From contig NZ_CP017562.2 in assembly GCF_001865575.2 (NCBI RefSeq), positions 744,001-808,000 on the forward strand: a stretch of 64,000 bases of DNA. Direction: 5' to 3'. The notes under the pieces were generated by a model. It was not told where the DNA came from, did not search any database, and saw nothing but the letters and a program-made list of their open reading frames with translations. Source of the DNA: Paraburkholderia sprentiae WSM5005 (GTDB lineage: Bacteria; Pseudomonadota; Gammaproteobacteria; Burkholderiales; Burkholderiaceae). Both the position numbers and the translations under genes were made by a program. Below, in pieces: positions 26,606-35,669 of the stretch (position 1 is the stretch's first letter; every line of letters begins with the position of its first letter).

Positions 26606-27007
26606 GTTCACCTCGCTTCGCAATTACGTGCGCTGCTCGCGCGGCGCTCGCGTCGGCGCAGGCACGCATTGCGCTGGATGCTGGCGACTCTCGAAGTGGG
26701 ACACGCTGTAATCGATCTGCGCGATGAAGCGGCACATGCTGAGTATGTCCAGGCACTGCACCCACGTTGGAGTGCGGCCGTCGACCGTATGCTCGATCAT
26801 CTCGCGCAATTGTTTGAGCGGCCCGACGCGCGAGCGCTCGAGCGCGCCGTGGTATCCGTCCGCTCGGCGATATGGATCGCACAGGACGTACTGGACGCAG
26901 TGCGAACCAGTCCGGACAGGCGTCACGATATGCAGCGCATTTTGAGTTGCCTTCATTTCGTTCGCACTGCATTGCTGGACAAAGATGCGCCGTTCAAACA
27001 GCGCTAA
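26606..27007 (+). pseudogene. C-terminal remnant of a FUSC-family (aromatic acid efflux) protein
   Basis: The open frame ends RTALLDKDAPFKQR and contains RRSRRRRHALRWMLATLEVG followed by HAVIDLRDEAAH, the cytoplasmic C-terminal pattern of FUSC/fusaric-acid-resistance-type proteins. These proteins normally have about 700 residues with membrane domains; only some 130 codons remain and no membrane segment or start is present. It directly follows the chemoreceptor fragment, so a deletion joined the two. Confidence 0.55.
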
Positions 27008-27066
27008 CCCACGAACGTAGAGTCAGCCACGCGCGCGATCTTTCCGTGTTGATCTTTCGTCGTTCT

Positions 27067-27316
27067 ATGCTTGCTTTGATTGTAACGTTGGTTGGCGCGC
27101 TGCAGCAGCAGTCGCAAGCCTGGGCTGCGGGAACATTGCGCATCGCGATGATGGCTGCCGATATCCTGACGACGACCGGTATGCGCAATAACGGCTGGGG
27201 GAGGGCATGCGCTTCCTCGGCTATTTGGTCTTTGAAGGGCCGATCCTGTGGGACCTGTCGCATTCGGACAGGCTGGCCAGCTTGCGTCCCGGTCTGGCCA
27301 CAAGCTGGGAGGGCGT
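27067..27316 (+). pseudogene. N-terminal remnant of a peptide-type ABC transporter binding protein
   Basis: The frame begins MLALIVTLVGALQQQSQAWA, a signal peptide, then AAGTLRIAMMAADILTTTGM. After NNGW it must shift frame to continue GMRFLGYLVFEGPILWDLSH and LRPGLATSWE, the N-terminal pattern of SBP_bac_5 proteins. It stops there, a few tens of bases before an IS6-type transposase. The gene is thus both frameshifted and cut. Confidence 0.65.
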
Positions 27317-27357
27317 TGTCACGTTCGCGGACTGGTCAGCTAAACTGAGATGACGTG

Positions 27358-27873
27358 ATGAAAAAGACGAAATCGCTCTACCACGGCCATCGATTCCCGG
27401 CGTCGGTCATCAGTCAGGCAGTTCGGTGGTATTTCCGTTTTCAACTTAGCCTGCGCGACATCGAGGAGTTACTGTTCGAGCGCGGCGTGGTTGTCAGCCA
27501 TGAATCGATCCGGCGGTGGACGGACAAGTTTGGTGCCGGTTTTGCGCGTCAGGTCAGGACTGCCCGGCGCAAGCCGGGCAGCACATGGCGCCTCGACGAG
27601 ATGTTCGTGACACTACGCGGCGAGCCCTGGCTGCTGTGGCGCGCAGTCGATGAGCACGGCATGGAACTCGACATCCTGCTTCGGAAGCGCCGCGACAAGG
27701 CCGCTGCCAAACGCTGCTTCAAACGGGTGTTGGCGGCCTGTTCTGTCGCGCCGAAGAAAATCGTCACTGACCAATTGCGAAGCTATCCGGCCGCGAAAGC
27801 AGAGATCCCTGGGCTAGCGAATGTGAAGCAGGTGTTCGTCCTCTCCGAAGCGGACCGGCGGAATTCCCGATGA
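27358..27873 (+). pseudogene. IS6-family transposase, 3' truncated
   Basis: 171 codons of an IS6-type DDE transposase (AVRWYFRFQLSLRDIEELLFERGV, WRLDEMFVTLRGE, KKIVTDQLRSYPAAKAEI) are intact. The two catalytic Asp are present, but the third acidic residue and the C-terminal 60 residues are missing: after about 27843 the frame runs into unrelated sequence. The ATG at 27358 is two codons upstream of KTKSLYHGHRFP. It lies at the end of the binding-protein remnant, which it may have interrupted. Confidence 0.8.
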
Positions 27874-27975
27874 AAACCGGATGCTTTGACGGCGTCCCGG
27901 ACGGTTTCCTGTTGTTCTTGCGCCAGCCGTGCGTGTGCACCGTCGACGAGTTGGTCATTCGGACCGGACTTTTTG

Positions 27976-28773
27976 TTAGCGGACGCCGCTTTCCACTTTG
28001 TCGGCGTCGTCGCTGTTTTCACCGCTTTCCTCATCGATCCATCGCCGCGCCCATTCGAGCGCATATTGCTGCGCTGTCTCGCAGTGTTGGAAGCTCGGAC
28101 CGATTAACCCCGATTGGGCGACTCGCCGTTCGTCCCGTACGATCTCGGCCCGTCCGCGGAATTGGGCGTTTGCCAGCCGATCGGCGGCAACGTAGATGAC
28201 ATAGCCGCGCGGGTCGGATCCGGTTTGGCCTTTCGACGCGAGGCCCATCAACGGCCAGGCAGTCCGATGAATTTGATGGGGCGTCACGGGGGTGCGGAAT
28301 TCGACACACTCACGTGTGGCATGCGCAGAATTTGGGGGTTGCAGCGCGATTTTCCTGGACTGCCATGTGTCACGCGGTGTCTGCCAGGATGCCTGGTCTC
28401 TCCAGAGCACCTGGCGCAAATCTTCATACCGTGTCTGACGGTCACTGGTGCGCGAGGGGATATGGCGGTGTTCTAGCAACAGTTGCGGCCCGCAACGAAA
28501 CTTGCGTCCGGTGTTCGAAAGAAGCCGGCACATCTCCGCAAGGGCGCCGCTCGAACGCCACGTCTCGAAGCGGTGCCGGCACGTCGGCGCCGACGGATAG
28601 TGGCTCGGGAGCATAGACCAGGATTCACCGGTCGTCAGTACCCACAGCACGGCATTGGCCACGACGCGAACCTGTGTGCGCGGCCGGCCACGCTGACGTT
28701 GAGGAATGGGGGTGTCCGCCACGACGGGCTCGATCAGCAGCCACTCTTCGTCACTGATTTCGTTGAAATGCAC
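27976..28773 (-). CDS. Transposase-derived DUF4096-like DNA-binding domain protein
   Basis: The protein has 265 residues. Residues 1-85 (EISDEEWLLIEPVVAD, QRQRGRPRTQVRVVANAVLW, TGESWSMLPSHYPSAPTC) match the N-terminal DNA-binding domain of IS5-type transposases. No DDE catalytic domain follows. After a variable linker, the C-terminus has a separate module, RGYVIYVAADRLANAQFRG and SGLIGPSFQHCETAQQYALE, seen repeatedly in Burkholderia proteins of this layout. The GTG at 28773 has GGAGG five bases upstream. It is probably a domesticated regulator rather than an active transposase. It follows the gene at 28827-29231 by 53 bp. Confidence 0.65.
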   Translation of the reverse strand: MHFNEISDEEWLLIEPVVADTPIPQRQRGRPRTQVRVVANAVLWVLTTGESWSMLPSHYPSAPTCRHRFETWRSSGALAEMCRLLSNTGRKFRCGPQLLLEHRHIPSRTSDRQTRYEDLRQVLWRDQASWQTPRDTWQSRKIALQPPNSAHATRECVEFRTPVTPHQIHRTAWPLMGLASKGQTGSDPRGYVIYVAADRLANAQFRGRAEIVRDERRVAQSGLIGPSFQHCETAQQYALEWARRWIDEESGENSDDADKVESGVR

Positions 28774-28826
28774 GCTGTCCTCCACATACCCATTGCATTG
28801 CGCGGGCCAGGGTATCTTCGCTTGCG

Positions 28827-29231
28827 CTACCGGCCGCTCATCACCCACGTTGACGGGGACGACGGAGCAAGCAGTTCCTCGACACAATCCGATAGCTCGC
28901 AGACTTCCTGAAACGAGGCATCGTTGGAATCGTGCAGATGTTGCCGTCTGAGGTCGCGTAATGCGGTTCCAAGACGCCGGAGAGTCTCGGGATCGCTGTT
29001 CATCAGCGGCCAGGCTCTTAATAGATACGTCAGCGGCATGACGCTTCTCGTTTCGCACCACAAATTGAAGAGGTGTAAGCACATTGCGTTGATGTGCTCG
29101 ATCGAATCTTCTCTCTGAGACAGATGGGGAACCATGGCAACACTCGGATAAAGGACGATCGACGTGCATTCATCGTATGCGACTAGTTTTCGTGTTGCTG
29201 TCAGGAGATCAAGAAAATAAGGGGGATCCAT
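28827..29231 (-). CDS. Hypothetical helical protein upstream of the DUF4096-like gene
   Basis: This gene encodes 134 residues, mostly helical, with TATRKLVAYDECTSIVLYPS, INAMCLHLFNLWCETRSVMP and DPETLRRLGTALRDLRRQH. No membrane segment or signal peptide is seen. The composition and even hydrophobic spacing look like a real folded protein, but no family with a known function was recognised. The ATG at 29231 has only a weak ribosome site. It shares strand with the DUF4096-like gene and may form a two-gene operon with it. Confidence 0.6.
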   Translation of the reverse strand: MDPPYFLDLLTATRKLVAYDECTSIVLYPSVAMVPHLSQREDSIEHINAMCLHLFNLWCETRSVMPLTYLLRAWPLMNSDPETLRRLGTALRDLRRQHLHDSNDASFQEVCELSDCVEELLAPSSPSTWVMSGR

Positions 29232-29824
29232 GCTGAATTTCCGGTAAGGGAATCCTTATGGGGTAGTCGCACTCCTCGTAGTATTGTCGACTTGTTGAAG
29301 GGCGCGCAGGCGAAAGCACTTGACATATGGATCACTAATTTATGCGGCAGTGCGATCCAGCCATGTAGCTGCGGTAGCCGACTACGACGCCGATCATTTC
29401 AAGGGTTATGAAGCGCACCGGGAATCCCGGAGACTGTCCGCATACCGCACCGTCATGGACTCGCTGACAGTAGCAGCGCCGCATCATCGCGAGTCAGGGT
29501 GAAGAGATCGTTCATGATGCGGATCGTGAAGTCGTTCTGGAAGAGTCGAAGCAGCGCGTCGTCCGGCAGCGTCGGCACGGCGCGCGTGAGCGCCGGACGA
29601 ATCAGGTGATCTAGCACGCGGCGGGTGAGCACGGCGATCTCATCGACGAAATCGTGCCTTATACAAAATGATCGTGGTTCGTCATTGACCAGCGATCGCG
29701 GCTTGCCGCAGACATCGCGAGCCCTGTCGCATTAATGACAGTAGATGTCGACTTTGTGCCGGTTCCGTCTATTTTGGACCGTTACATTCATTTGTCACTG
29801 GCATCGGGTGCACGGGAGGCCGCA
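29232..29824. other. Intergenic region with possible gene remnants before the betaine island
   Basis: About 590 bp hold no supported intact gene. On the minus strand, roughly 29662 down to 29456 is an open frame without a start that reads LTRRVLDHLIRPALTRAVP and LPDDALLRLFQNDFTIRIMN; it looks protein-like but was not identified. A plus-strand frame at 29320-29502 was not believable. The promoter of the transporter operon should lie near 29650-29800; a TTGACA stands at 29320-29325 without a good partner. Confidence 0.4.
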
Positions 29825-30568
29825 GTGGACACACTGGTTTTCATCTGGAGTAACGCGGCATCGATCGCTTCGATGCTGGTCGATCACGTGCTGATCGTGC
29901 TGACCGGCGTCGGCTGCGCAATCGTGACCGGCGTCGCGCTCGGCATCGTCATCACGCTCAACGACCGGCTCGCGAAAGTCGTGCTTTACACCGCCGCGAT
30001 GCTGATGACGATTCCGTCCATCGCGCTCTTCGGCATGCTGATTCCGGTGCTCTCGCTGATCGGCCAGGGCATCGGCTTCCTGCCTGCCGCCATCGCGCTG
30101 TTTGTCTATTCGCAGTTGCCGATCGTGCGCAACACCTATGTGGCGATCCGCAATCTCGACCCTGCGCTGCGCGAAGCCGCCAACGGCATGGGCATGACTG
30201 CGTGGCAGCGGCTCTATCGCGTGGAGATGCCGATCGCCGTGCCGATCATCATGGCGGGCGTGCGCATGGCGGTCGTGATGAACATCGGCATCGCAGCGAT
30301 CGCGACGTATATCGGCGCGGGAGGGCTCGGGCGGCTGATAAGCCGCGGCATCTCTCAATCCGATCCGCGCCAGCTCATCGCGGGCGCGGTGATCGTCGCG
30401 CTTCTCGCGATCCTCGCGGACCTGGGCCTCTCCGCTCTGCAATGGCGCCTCACGCCGGAAGGGATGCGGCCGCGCCGGACGCGCTTCCTCCGGCGGCGCA
30501 CGGCCATTCAAGCGCCGCTCCCGGCACCCATCACATCCACGGCAACATCCACGGCGGAGGGACGATGA
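29825..30568 (+). CDS. Betaine/choline-type ABC transporter permease 1 (OpuB-like)
   Basis: This 247-residue inner-membrane permease has about five or six hydrophobic segments and the BPD_transp_1 EAA loop REAANGMGMTAWQRLYRVEM followed by P. YIGAGGLGRLISRGISQSDP is typical of quaternary-amine permeases (OpuBB/YehW type). The GTG at 29825 was preferred because GGGAGG precedes it; the frame is open to an ATG at 29735 but without support. Its stop overlaps the ATPase start by 4 bp. Confidence 0.87.
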   Translation: MDTLVFIWSNAASIASMLVDHVLIVLTGVGCAIVTGVALGIVITLNDRLAKVVLYTAAMLMTIPSIALFGMLIPVLSLIGQGIGFLPAAIALFVYSQLPIVRNTYVAIRNLDPALREAANGMGMTAWQRLYRVEMPIAVPIIMAGVRMAVVMNIGIAAIATYIGAGGLGRLISRGISQSDPRQLIAGAVIVALLAILADLGLSALQWRLTPEGMRPRRTRFLRRRTAIQAPLPAPITSTATSTAEGR

Positions 30569-31794
30569 TCGATCTTCGACATCTGACGAAGCGCTTCGAA
30601 AAGCGCGGTGAGCAGCCGGTCGTCGACGACGTGTCGATGACGGTCGGCGAAGGCGAACTGTGCGTGCTGCTCGGGCCGTCCGGCTGCGGCAAGACGACGA
30701 CGCTCAAGATGATCAACCGGCTGGTGCAGCCGACCTCGGGCCGGATCCTGATCGGTGGCGCGGATACGGCGGGCTTCGACATCGTCGAGCTGCGGCGGCG
30801 CATCGGCTATGCCATTCAGCAGGTCGGTCTGTTCCCGAACATGACGGTGGCCGAAAACATCGCCGTCGTGCCGAAGATGCTCGGCTGGGACAAGGCGCGC
30901 ATCCGCGAGCGCACCGAAAACCTGCTGGAGATGGTGACGCTCGATCCGGCCACCTACATGCGCTGCTATCCGCGCGACCTCTCGGGCGGGCAGCAGCAGC
31001 GCGTGGGCGTGGCGCGCGCGCTCGCCGCCGATCCGCCGGTGATGCTGATGGACGAGCCGTTCGGCGCGATCGATCCGATCAACCGCACCTCGATTCAGGA
31101 CGAGTTCCGCCACATCCAGAAAAGCCTGAGGAAGACCGTGATGTTCGTGAGCCACGACATCGATGAAGCAATGAAGATGGGCGACAAGGTCGCCATCTTC
31201 CGCAACGGCAAGCTCGAACAGCTGGCGAGTCCGGACGAATTGCTCGCGCGTCCGGCGAGCGCGTTCGTCGCCGATTTCATCGGCACGGACCGGGCGCTCA
31301 AGCGTCTGCGTTTGATGCGCGCGACCGATGCGGCGCTGGAATCGGCGCGCGTCGCGCGGCTCGGCTATCCGAGCGCCGACGCGCGGGCGCTGCTGCGCGA
31401 TCACGTGGCCGAGGCGCTCGTCGTGCTCGATGCCCACGGAAGGCCGGCGGGCCACGTCGGCGCGGCTGAACTCGACGCCGGCGGAGCGACGCTCGAAGCG
31501 GCGAGTCTGCGCGCGCTGCCGGGCAGCGTGCGTGCGGGCGACGACCTGCGCACGGTCATGTCGATGCTGCTCGCGCACGGCGCGTCGTGGCTTCCGGGCG
31601 TCGATGCGGATGGACGCTTCATCGGCTACGTGACGCACGACCGCATCGCGCAGCTGGCGCGCGCGGCGTGCGCATCCGGCGAGGCGTTGCCGGAGGGCGG
31701 CGTTGCGTCGCTCGCCGGCAACGCGGTGAATGCGGGCGACGGATCGCGGGAAAATGGAAAGCATCCCGAACTCGTGTTCCGAGGCGCGCGATGA
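30565..31794 (+). CDS. Betaine/choline-type ABC transporter ATPase with C-terminal CBS-like region
   Basis: This 409-residue ATPase has Walker A GPSGCGKTTT, signature LSGGQQQRVGVARA, Walker B VMLMDEPFGAIDP and H-loop FVSHDIDEAMKMGD, as in OpuA/OpuB proteins. The region after residue 260 has the spacing of a CBS pair (LRTVMSMLLAHGASWLPGVD, DGRFIGYVTHDRI), the ionic-strength or nucleotide sensor in osmoregulatory relatives. The ATG at 30565 overlaps the permease stop and its own stop overlaps the second permease start, so the three are co-translated. Confidence 0.9.
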   Translation: MIDLRHLTKRFEKRGEQPVVDDVSMTVGEGELCVLLGPSGCGKTTTLKMINRLVQPTSGRILIGGADTAGFDIVELRRRIGYAIQQVGLFPNMTVAENIAVVPKMLGWDKARIRERTENLLEMVTLDPATYMRCYPRDLSGGQQQRVGVARALAADPPVMLMDEPFGAIDPINRTSIQDEFRHIQKSLRKTVMFVSHDIDEAMKMGDKVAIFRNGKLEQLASPDELLARPASAFVADFIGTDRALKRLRLMRATDAALESARVARLGYPSADARALLRDHVAEALVVLDAHGRPAGHVGAAELDAGGATLEAASLRALPGSVRAGDDLRTVMSMLLAHGASWLPGVDADGRFIGYVTHDRIAQLARAACASGEALPEGGVASLAGNAVNAGDGSRENGKHPELVFRGAR

Positions 31795-32525
31795 ACGCGC
31801 TGCCGCACGGTCGAAGCGTCATCGCTCGGAGAGCGCTCAGCGTATTGATCGCGATTGTCAGCACATCTGCGCACGCCGACGACTGGCTCGCGTCGATCGG
31901 CCAGTACCGCGCCGACATCGTCCATCAGGCCGGCCAACAAATGCTGATGGTGCTGATCGCGGGCGTCGCGGCAATCGTCGTCGCGGTGCCAGCGGGCATC
32001 TGGCTGAGTCGCCCGGACAACGGCCGCGCCGCGCAGTTCGTGATGTTCACCCTCAACGCGGGCCAGGCCGTGCCCAAGCTCGCGATCCTCGCATTGGCGA
32101 TGAGCGCGCTCGGCATCGGCGCAAGGCCCGCGATTCTGGCGCTATGGCTCGCCACGCTGCTGCCCATCGCGATGAACACGTACGAGGGCATCCGCGCCGT
32201 GCCGCCCGCGTTGATCGAAGCGGCGAACGGCATGGGCATGACGCCGTGGCAGATTCTCTTCAAGGTGGAACTGCCCAATGCGATGTTCGTCATTCTTGCG
32301 GGCGTGCGCACCGCGCTCGCGATCACCGTCGGCACCGCGCCGCTCGCGTTTCTCGTCGGCGGCGGCGGCCTCGGCGAACTCATCTTCACCGGCATCGACC
32401 TCAACGATTTTACGATGTTGCTTGCCGGCGCCATCCCGACCGCCCTGCTCGCGGTTGCAACAGACCTGCTCGTCGCACAGATGCAGTACTGGCTCGTGCC
32501 GCGCGGAATCAGTCCTCAACGTTGA
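31791..32525 (+). CDS. Betaine/choline-type ABC transporter permease 2 (OpuB-like)
   Basis: The protein has 244 residues. The EAA loop EAANGMGMTPWQILFKVELP and LVGGGGLGELIFTGIDLND are the hallmarks of a quaternary-amine permease. The first 25 residues resemble a signal peptide ending in STSAHADDW, which puts a short segment in the periplasm before the first core helix. The ATG at 31791 overlaps the ATPase stop by 4 bp. It is the second of two permeases, as in heteromeric OpuB/OpuC transporters. Confidence 0.87.
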   Translation: MNALPHGRSVIARRALSVLIAIVSTSAHADDWLASIGQYRADIVHQAGQQMLMVLIAGVAAIVVAVPAGIWLSRPDNGRAAQFVMFTLNAGQAVPKLAILALAMSALGIGARPAILALWLATLLPIAMNTYEGIRAVPPALIEAANGMGMTPWQILFKVELPNAMFVILAGVRTALAITVGTAPLAFLVGGGGLGELIFTGIDLNDFTMLLAGAIPTALLAVATDLLVAQMQYWLVPRGISPQR

Positions 32526-32549
32526 TATCTCACCTGGAAAATAAACCTC

Positions 32550-33473
32550 ATGTTTAAGCTATTGCTGTCACGTAAGCTATGGTCACGCCTACTCGGCGCA
32601 TCTTTGTTCACGCTTGCTGTGGGCGCGCTGAGCATGAGTCAGGCCGCGCACGCGGCGCCGACCGTCACGGTCGGTGGGAAGAACTTCACTGAGCAGGTAC
32701 TGCTGGCGGAGATGACCACGCAACTGCTCCAGGCGAAGGGCTTCACGGTTGTGAAGAAGGACGGCATGGGCAGCACGGTGCTGCGTCAGGCGCAGGAAAA
32801 CGGTCAGGTGGACGTGTACTGGGAGTACACCGGCACGTCGCTCATCACGTACAACAAGGTCACCGACAAGCTCGATCCGCAGCAAACCTACGCGCGCGTC
32901 AAGCAACTCGATGCCCAGAAGGGCCTCGTGTGGCTTGACCCGTCGAAGGCGAACGACACATACGGCATAGCAATGAATCGTGACGTCGCGCAGAAGCTCG
33001 GCGTCACGACGATGAGCGACCTCGCCAAGCTGCTCAACAGCGGCAAGGAGCTGACCTTCGCGTGCAACTCCGAGTTCTACGCGCGGCCAGACGGCCTGCG
33101 TCCGCTGGAGAAGGAGTACGGCTTCAGCTTCGATCCATCGCAGATCAAGCGGATGGATTCGGGCCTCACCTATCAGGCGCTGAAAGACCGTCAGGTGGAC
33201 GCCGCGCTCGTCTTCACAACAGATGGCCGCGTGCCCGCGTTCAACTTCATCGTGCTGCACGACGACAAGAGCTTTTTCCCCGCCTACGCGCTCACGCCGG
33301 TCGTGCGCAAGGCGACGCTCGACGCCAATCCGAATCTCGCCGGCATCCTCAACTCACTCTCGGCCAAGCTCGACGATGCGACGATGGCGCGCCTCAACGC
33401 CGAAGTCGATGTGCAGAAGAAGTCGCTCAGCGATGTGTCGGGTGAATTCCTCAAGTCCGCCGGACTGATCTGA
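32550..33473 (+). CDS. Quaternary-amine ABC transporter substrate-binding protein (OpuBC/OsmF-like)
   Basis: This 307-residue exported protein has a signal peptide ending near SQAAHAAPTV. The OpuAC-type fold opens VTVGGKNFTEQVLLAEMTTQ and has DVYWEYTGTSLITYN, with the aromatic residues that form cation-pi cages for trimethylammonium groups, and DGLRPLEKEYGFSF further on. Ligand should be a betaine-like compound, exact identity unknown. The gene lies 24 bp after the second permease and completes the transporter. Confidence 0.88.
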   Translation: MFKLLLSRKLWSRLLGASLFTLAVGALSMSQAAHAAPTVTVGGKNFTEQVLLAEMTTQLLQAKGFTVVKKDGMGSTVLRQAQENGQVDVYWEYTGTSLITYNKVTDKLDPQQTYARVKQLDAQKGLVWLDPSKANDTYGIAMNRDVAQKLGVTTMSDLAKLLNSGKELTFACNSEFYARPDGLRPLEKEYGFSFDPSQIKRMDSGLTYQALKDRQVDAALVFTTDGRVPAFNFIVLHDDKSFFPAYALTPVVRKATLDANPNLAGILNSLSAKLDDATMARLNAEVDVQKKSLSDVSGEFLKSAGLI

Positions 33474-33485
33474 CGCACGCGTTCG

Positions 33486-34331
33486 ATGAAGCCCATTCTC
33501 GTCGCCGCCGCGCAAACCGAGACCGTCCCGGGCGATCTCGCCGCGAACCTGATAGTGCATCGCCGGTTCATCGATGAAGCCGGCGAGCGCGGAGTGCAAC
33601 TGGTCGTCTTTCCCGAGTTGTCGCTCGCCGGTCACAGCGCGGGCACCGATGCATTGCGGCTCGGCCTGCCGCGCGACGCCGCCGCGCTGCGCGAACTCGC
33701 GCAAGGATGCTCGTCGGTCGTGGCCGTAGTGGGTTTCGTCGAGGAAGCGCCGGGCGCGCAGTTCTACAACAGCGTCGCGACGCTGTATGCGGGGCGCGTG
33801 ATGCACGTGCATCGCAAGATCGCGCTCGCGACCTATGGCCGGCTCGATGACGGCAAGTACTACGGACACGGCGAACGGCTGGACCAGTTCACGCTGCCGG
33901 ACGATCCGCGCTGGCAGATCGCGACGCCCATCTGCGCGGACCTGTGGAACCCGGCGCTGATGCACCGGCTCGCCTGCGATGGCGCGACGCTGTGCGCCGC
34001 ACCCGTGAGCTCGGCGGTCGAAGCCGTCGGCGATGCGTTCGACAATCCGCGCGGCTGGGACGCGGTACTGCGCGCACACGCGCTCGTCTACGGCCTGCCT
34101 ATCGCGTTCGCCAACCGCGTCGGCCATGAAGGCGCGCTGCGTTTCTGGGGCGGCTCGCGCATCGTCGGGCCGCGCGGCGAAACGCTCGCGCAAAGCGAAT
34201 CGGCGCGCGAGGAACTGGTGGTCGCGACGCTCGACTACGACGCCGTGCGCGCCGCGCGCTTCGACCTGCCGACCGTGCGCGATGCCCGCGGGGTCCCCGC
34301 GCTCAAAAGCGACATCGTGTCGGTTTCGTGA
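33486..34331 (+). CDS. Carbon-nitrogen hydrolase resembling the NadE glutaminase domain
   Basis: This 281-residue nitrilase-superfamily amidase has catalytic Glu E44 (VVFPELSLAG), Lys K111 (VHRKIAL) and Cys C150 (PICADLW). TYGRLDDGKYYGHGERL resembles the segment before the Cys in glutamine-dependent NAD synthetases rather than classical nitrilases. No synthetase domain is attached, so it works as a free amidase. It lies 12 bp after the binding-protein gene and shares its operon. It probably opens an amide in the catabolic pathway; the substrate is unknown. Confidence 0.82.
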   Translation: MKPILVAAAQTETVPGDLAANLIVHRRFIDEAGERGVQLVVFPELSLAGHSAGTDALRLGLPRDAAALRELAQGCSSVVAVVGFVEEAPGAQFYNSVATLYAGRVMHVHRKIALATYGRLDDGKYYGHGERLDQFTLPDDPRWQIATPICADLWNPALMHRLACDGATLCAAPVSSAVEAVGDAFDNPRGWDAVLRAHALVYGLPIAFANRVGHEGALRFWGGSRIVGPRGETLAQSESAREELVVATLDYDAVRAARFDLPTVRDARGVPALKSDIVSVS

Positions 34332-34415
34332 TTGCATCGGTCGTGTGTCTGCCCGCATCGGCCATATCCGTGACAGACAATCGATTCAACTGATCGTTCG
34401 CATGGGAGTGTGACG

Positions 34416-35669
34416 ATGATCGACCCGACGCGCGTGCGCGCCGCCCTTGAACAGCGCCAGGAGAACTTCTCGCTGCCGCAGCCTTTTTATACCGATGAAG
34501 CCTTTCATCAACTCGACATCGACGCGGTATTCAACGACGAGTGGTTGTTCGCCTGCAACAGTTGCGAACTACGCGAGCCGGGCGATTACCTGACGCTCGA
34601 AATCGGCGCGACCTCGGTGATCGTGCTGCGCGATGCGGACGGCGAGATCCGTGCGTTCTTCAATACATGCCGGCATCGCGGCTCGCGCATCTGTCTGGAA
34701 GAGAAAGGCCACGCGCACCGGCTGACGTGTCCATACCATCAGTGGGTTTACGACCTCGACGGCGCGCTGCTGCACGCGCGCCAGATGCCCGCCGGATTCG
34801 AGCGCAACGACTACAGGCTGCGCGCCGTGCATGTCGCGATCGTGTGCGGCATGGCCTACATCTGCCTCGCCGAGACGCCACCCGACATCACGCTCTTCCG
34901 CGACACGGTGACACCCTACATCGCGCCGCATCAGCCGTGGCGCACCAAGATCGCCGCAAGCGCAATGATGATCGAGGATGCCAACTGGAAGCTGGTCATC
35001 GAGAACAACCGCGAGTGCTATCACTGCACGGGCAATCATCCGGAACTGCTCGCGACGCTGGTCGAGTCTGCGCTGCCCGACGATCCCGCCGGCTCGCGCG
35101 ATTTCCATCTGCTGATGGCCAGCCAGGCCGCAAAGTGGGACCGCTACGCCTTGCCGCATCTGCCCGCCGATGGCGGCGATGAGTTCCGCTGCATCCGGCT
35201 ACCGTTTCATCGCGGCGCGGTGTCCTTCACGCCGGATGGCTCGCCCGCGTGCGGCAAGCTGCTCGGCGAACTGACCGATCCGGATCTGGGCTCGGTGCGC
35301 ATGTTCCGGGTGCCGAACAGCTGGCATCACTTTCTCGCCGATCACATCATCCACTTCCGCATCCTGCCGCTGTCGGCGTCGCGCACGGTATTGCGCACGA
35401 CTTGGCTCGTGCACGAGGACGCCATCGAAGGCGTCGACTACGACGTCGATACGCTGACCTCCGTATGGAACGCGACCAATATGCAGGACGCGCGGCTCGC
35501 GGCGAACAATCAGCTTGGCGTCGGCTCGATCGCGTACACGCCGGGACCGTATGCGCCGCCCGAGTTCATGCTGCGCAACTTCAGCAATTGGTATGCGAAC
35601 AAGCTCACGTCGTATCTGGACGGCACGCATCCGCATCGTTCAATCGCGCTGAAGGTGTCGAATGGCTGA
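34416..35669 (+). CDS. Rieske non-haem iron oxygenase, GbcA / stachydrine-demethylase type
   Basis: This 417-residue oxygenase resembles the alpha subunits that demethylate betaines. The Rieske [2Fe-2S] ligands are C85, H87, C105 and H108 (CRHRG and CPYHQW). The mononuclear iron site uses H203 and H208 (ECYHCTGNHPEL) with a later Asp. It would remove an N-methyl group as formaldehyde using electrons from the next gene's product. The ATG at 34416 has GGAG seven bases upstream and was preferred over a GTG at 34410. It overlaps the reductase gene by 8 bp. Confidence 0.88.
   Translation: MIDPTRVRAALEQRQENFSLPQPFYTDEAFHQLDIDAVFNDEWLFACNSCELREPGDYLTLEIGATSVIVLRDADGEIRAFFNTCRHRGSRICLEEKGHAHRLTCPYHQWVYDLDGALLHARQMPAGFERNDYRLRAVHVAIVCGMAYICLAETPPDITLFRDTVTPYIAPHQPWRTKIAASAMMIEDANWKLVIENNRECYHCTGNHPELLATLVESALPDDPAGSRDFHLLMASQAAKWDRYALPHLPADGGDEFRCIRLPFHRGAVSFTPDGSPACGKLLGELTDPDLGSVRMFRVPNSWHHFLADHIIHFRILPLSASRTVLRTTWLVHEDAIEGVDYDVDTLTSVWNATNMQDARLAANNQLGVGSIAYTPGPYAPPEFMLRNFSNWYANKLTSYLDGTHPHRSIALKVSNG

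Noticed and set aside
29735..29824. Upstream ATG start for the first betaine permease
   Set aside because: The GTG at 29825 has a much better ribosome site and gives the usual permease N-terminus.
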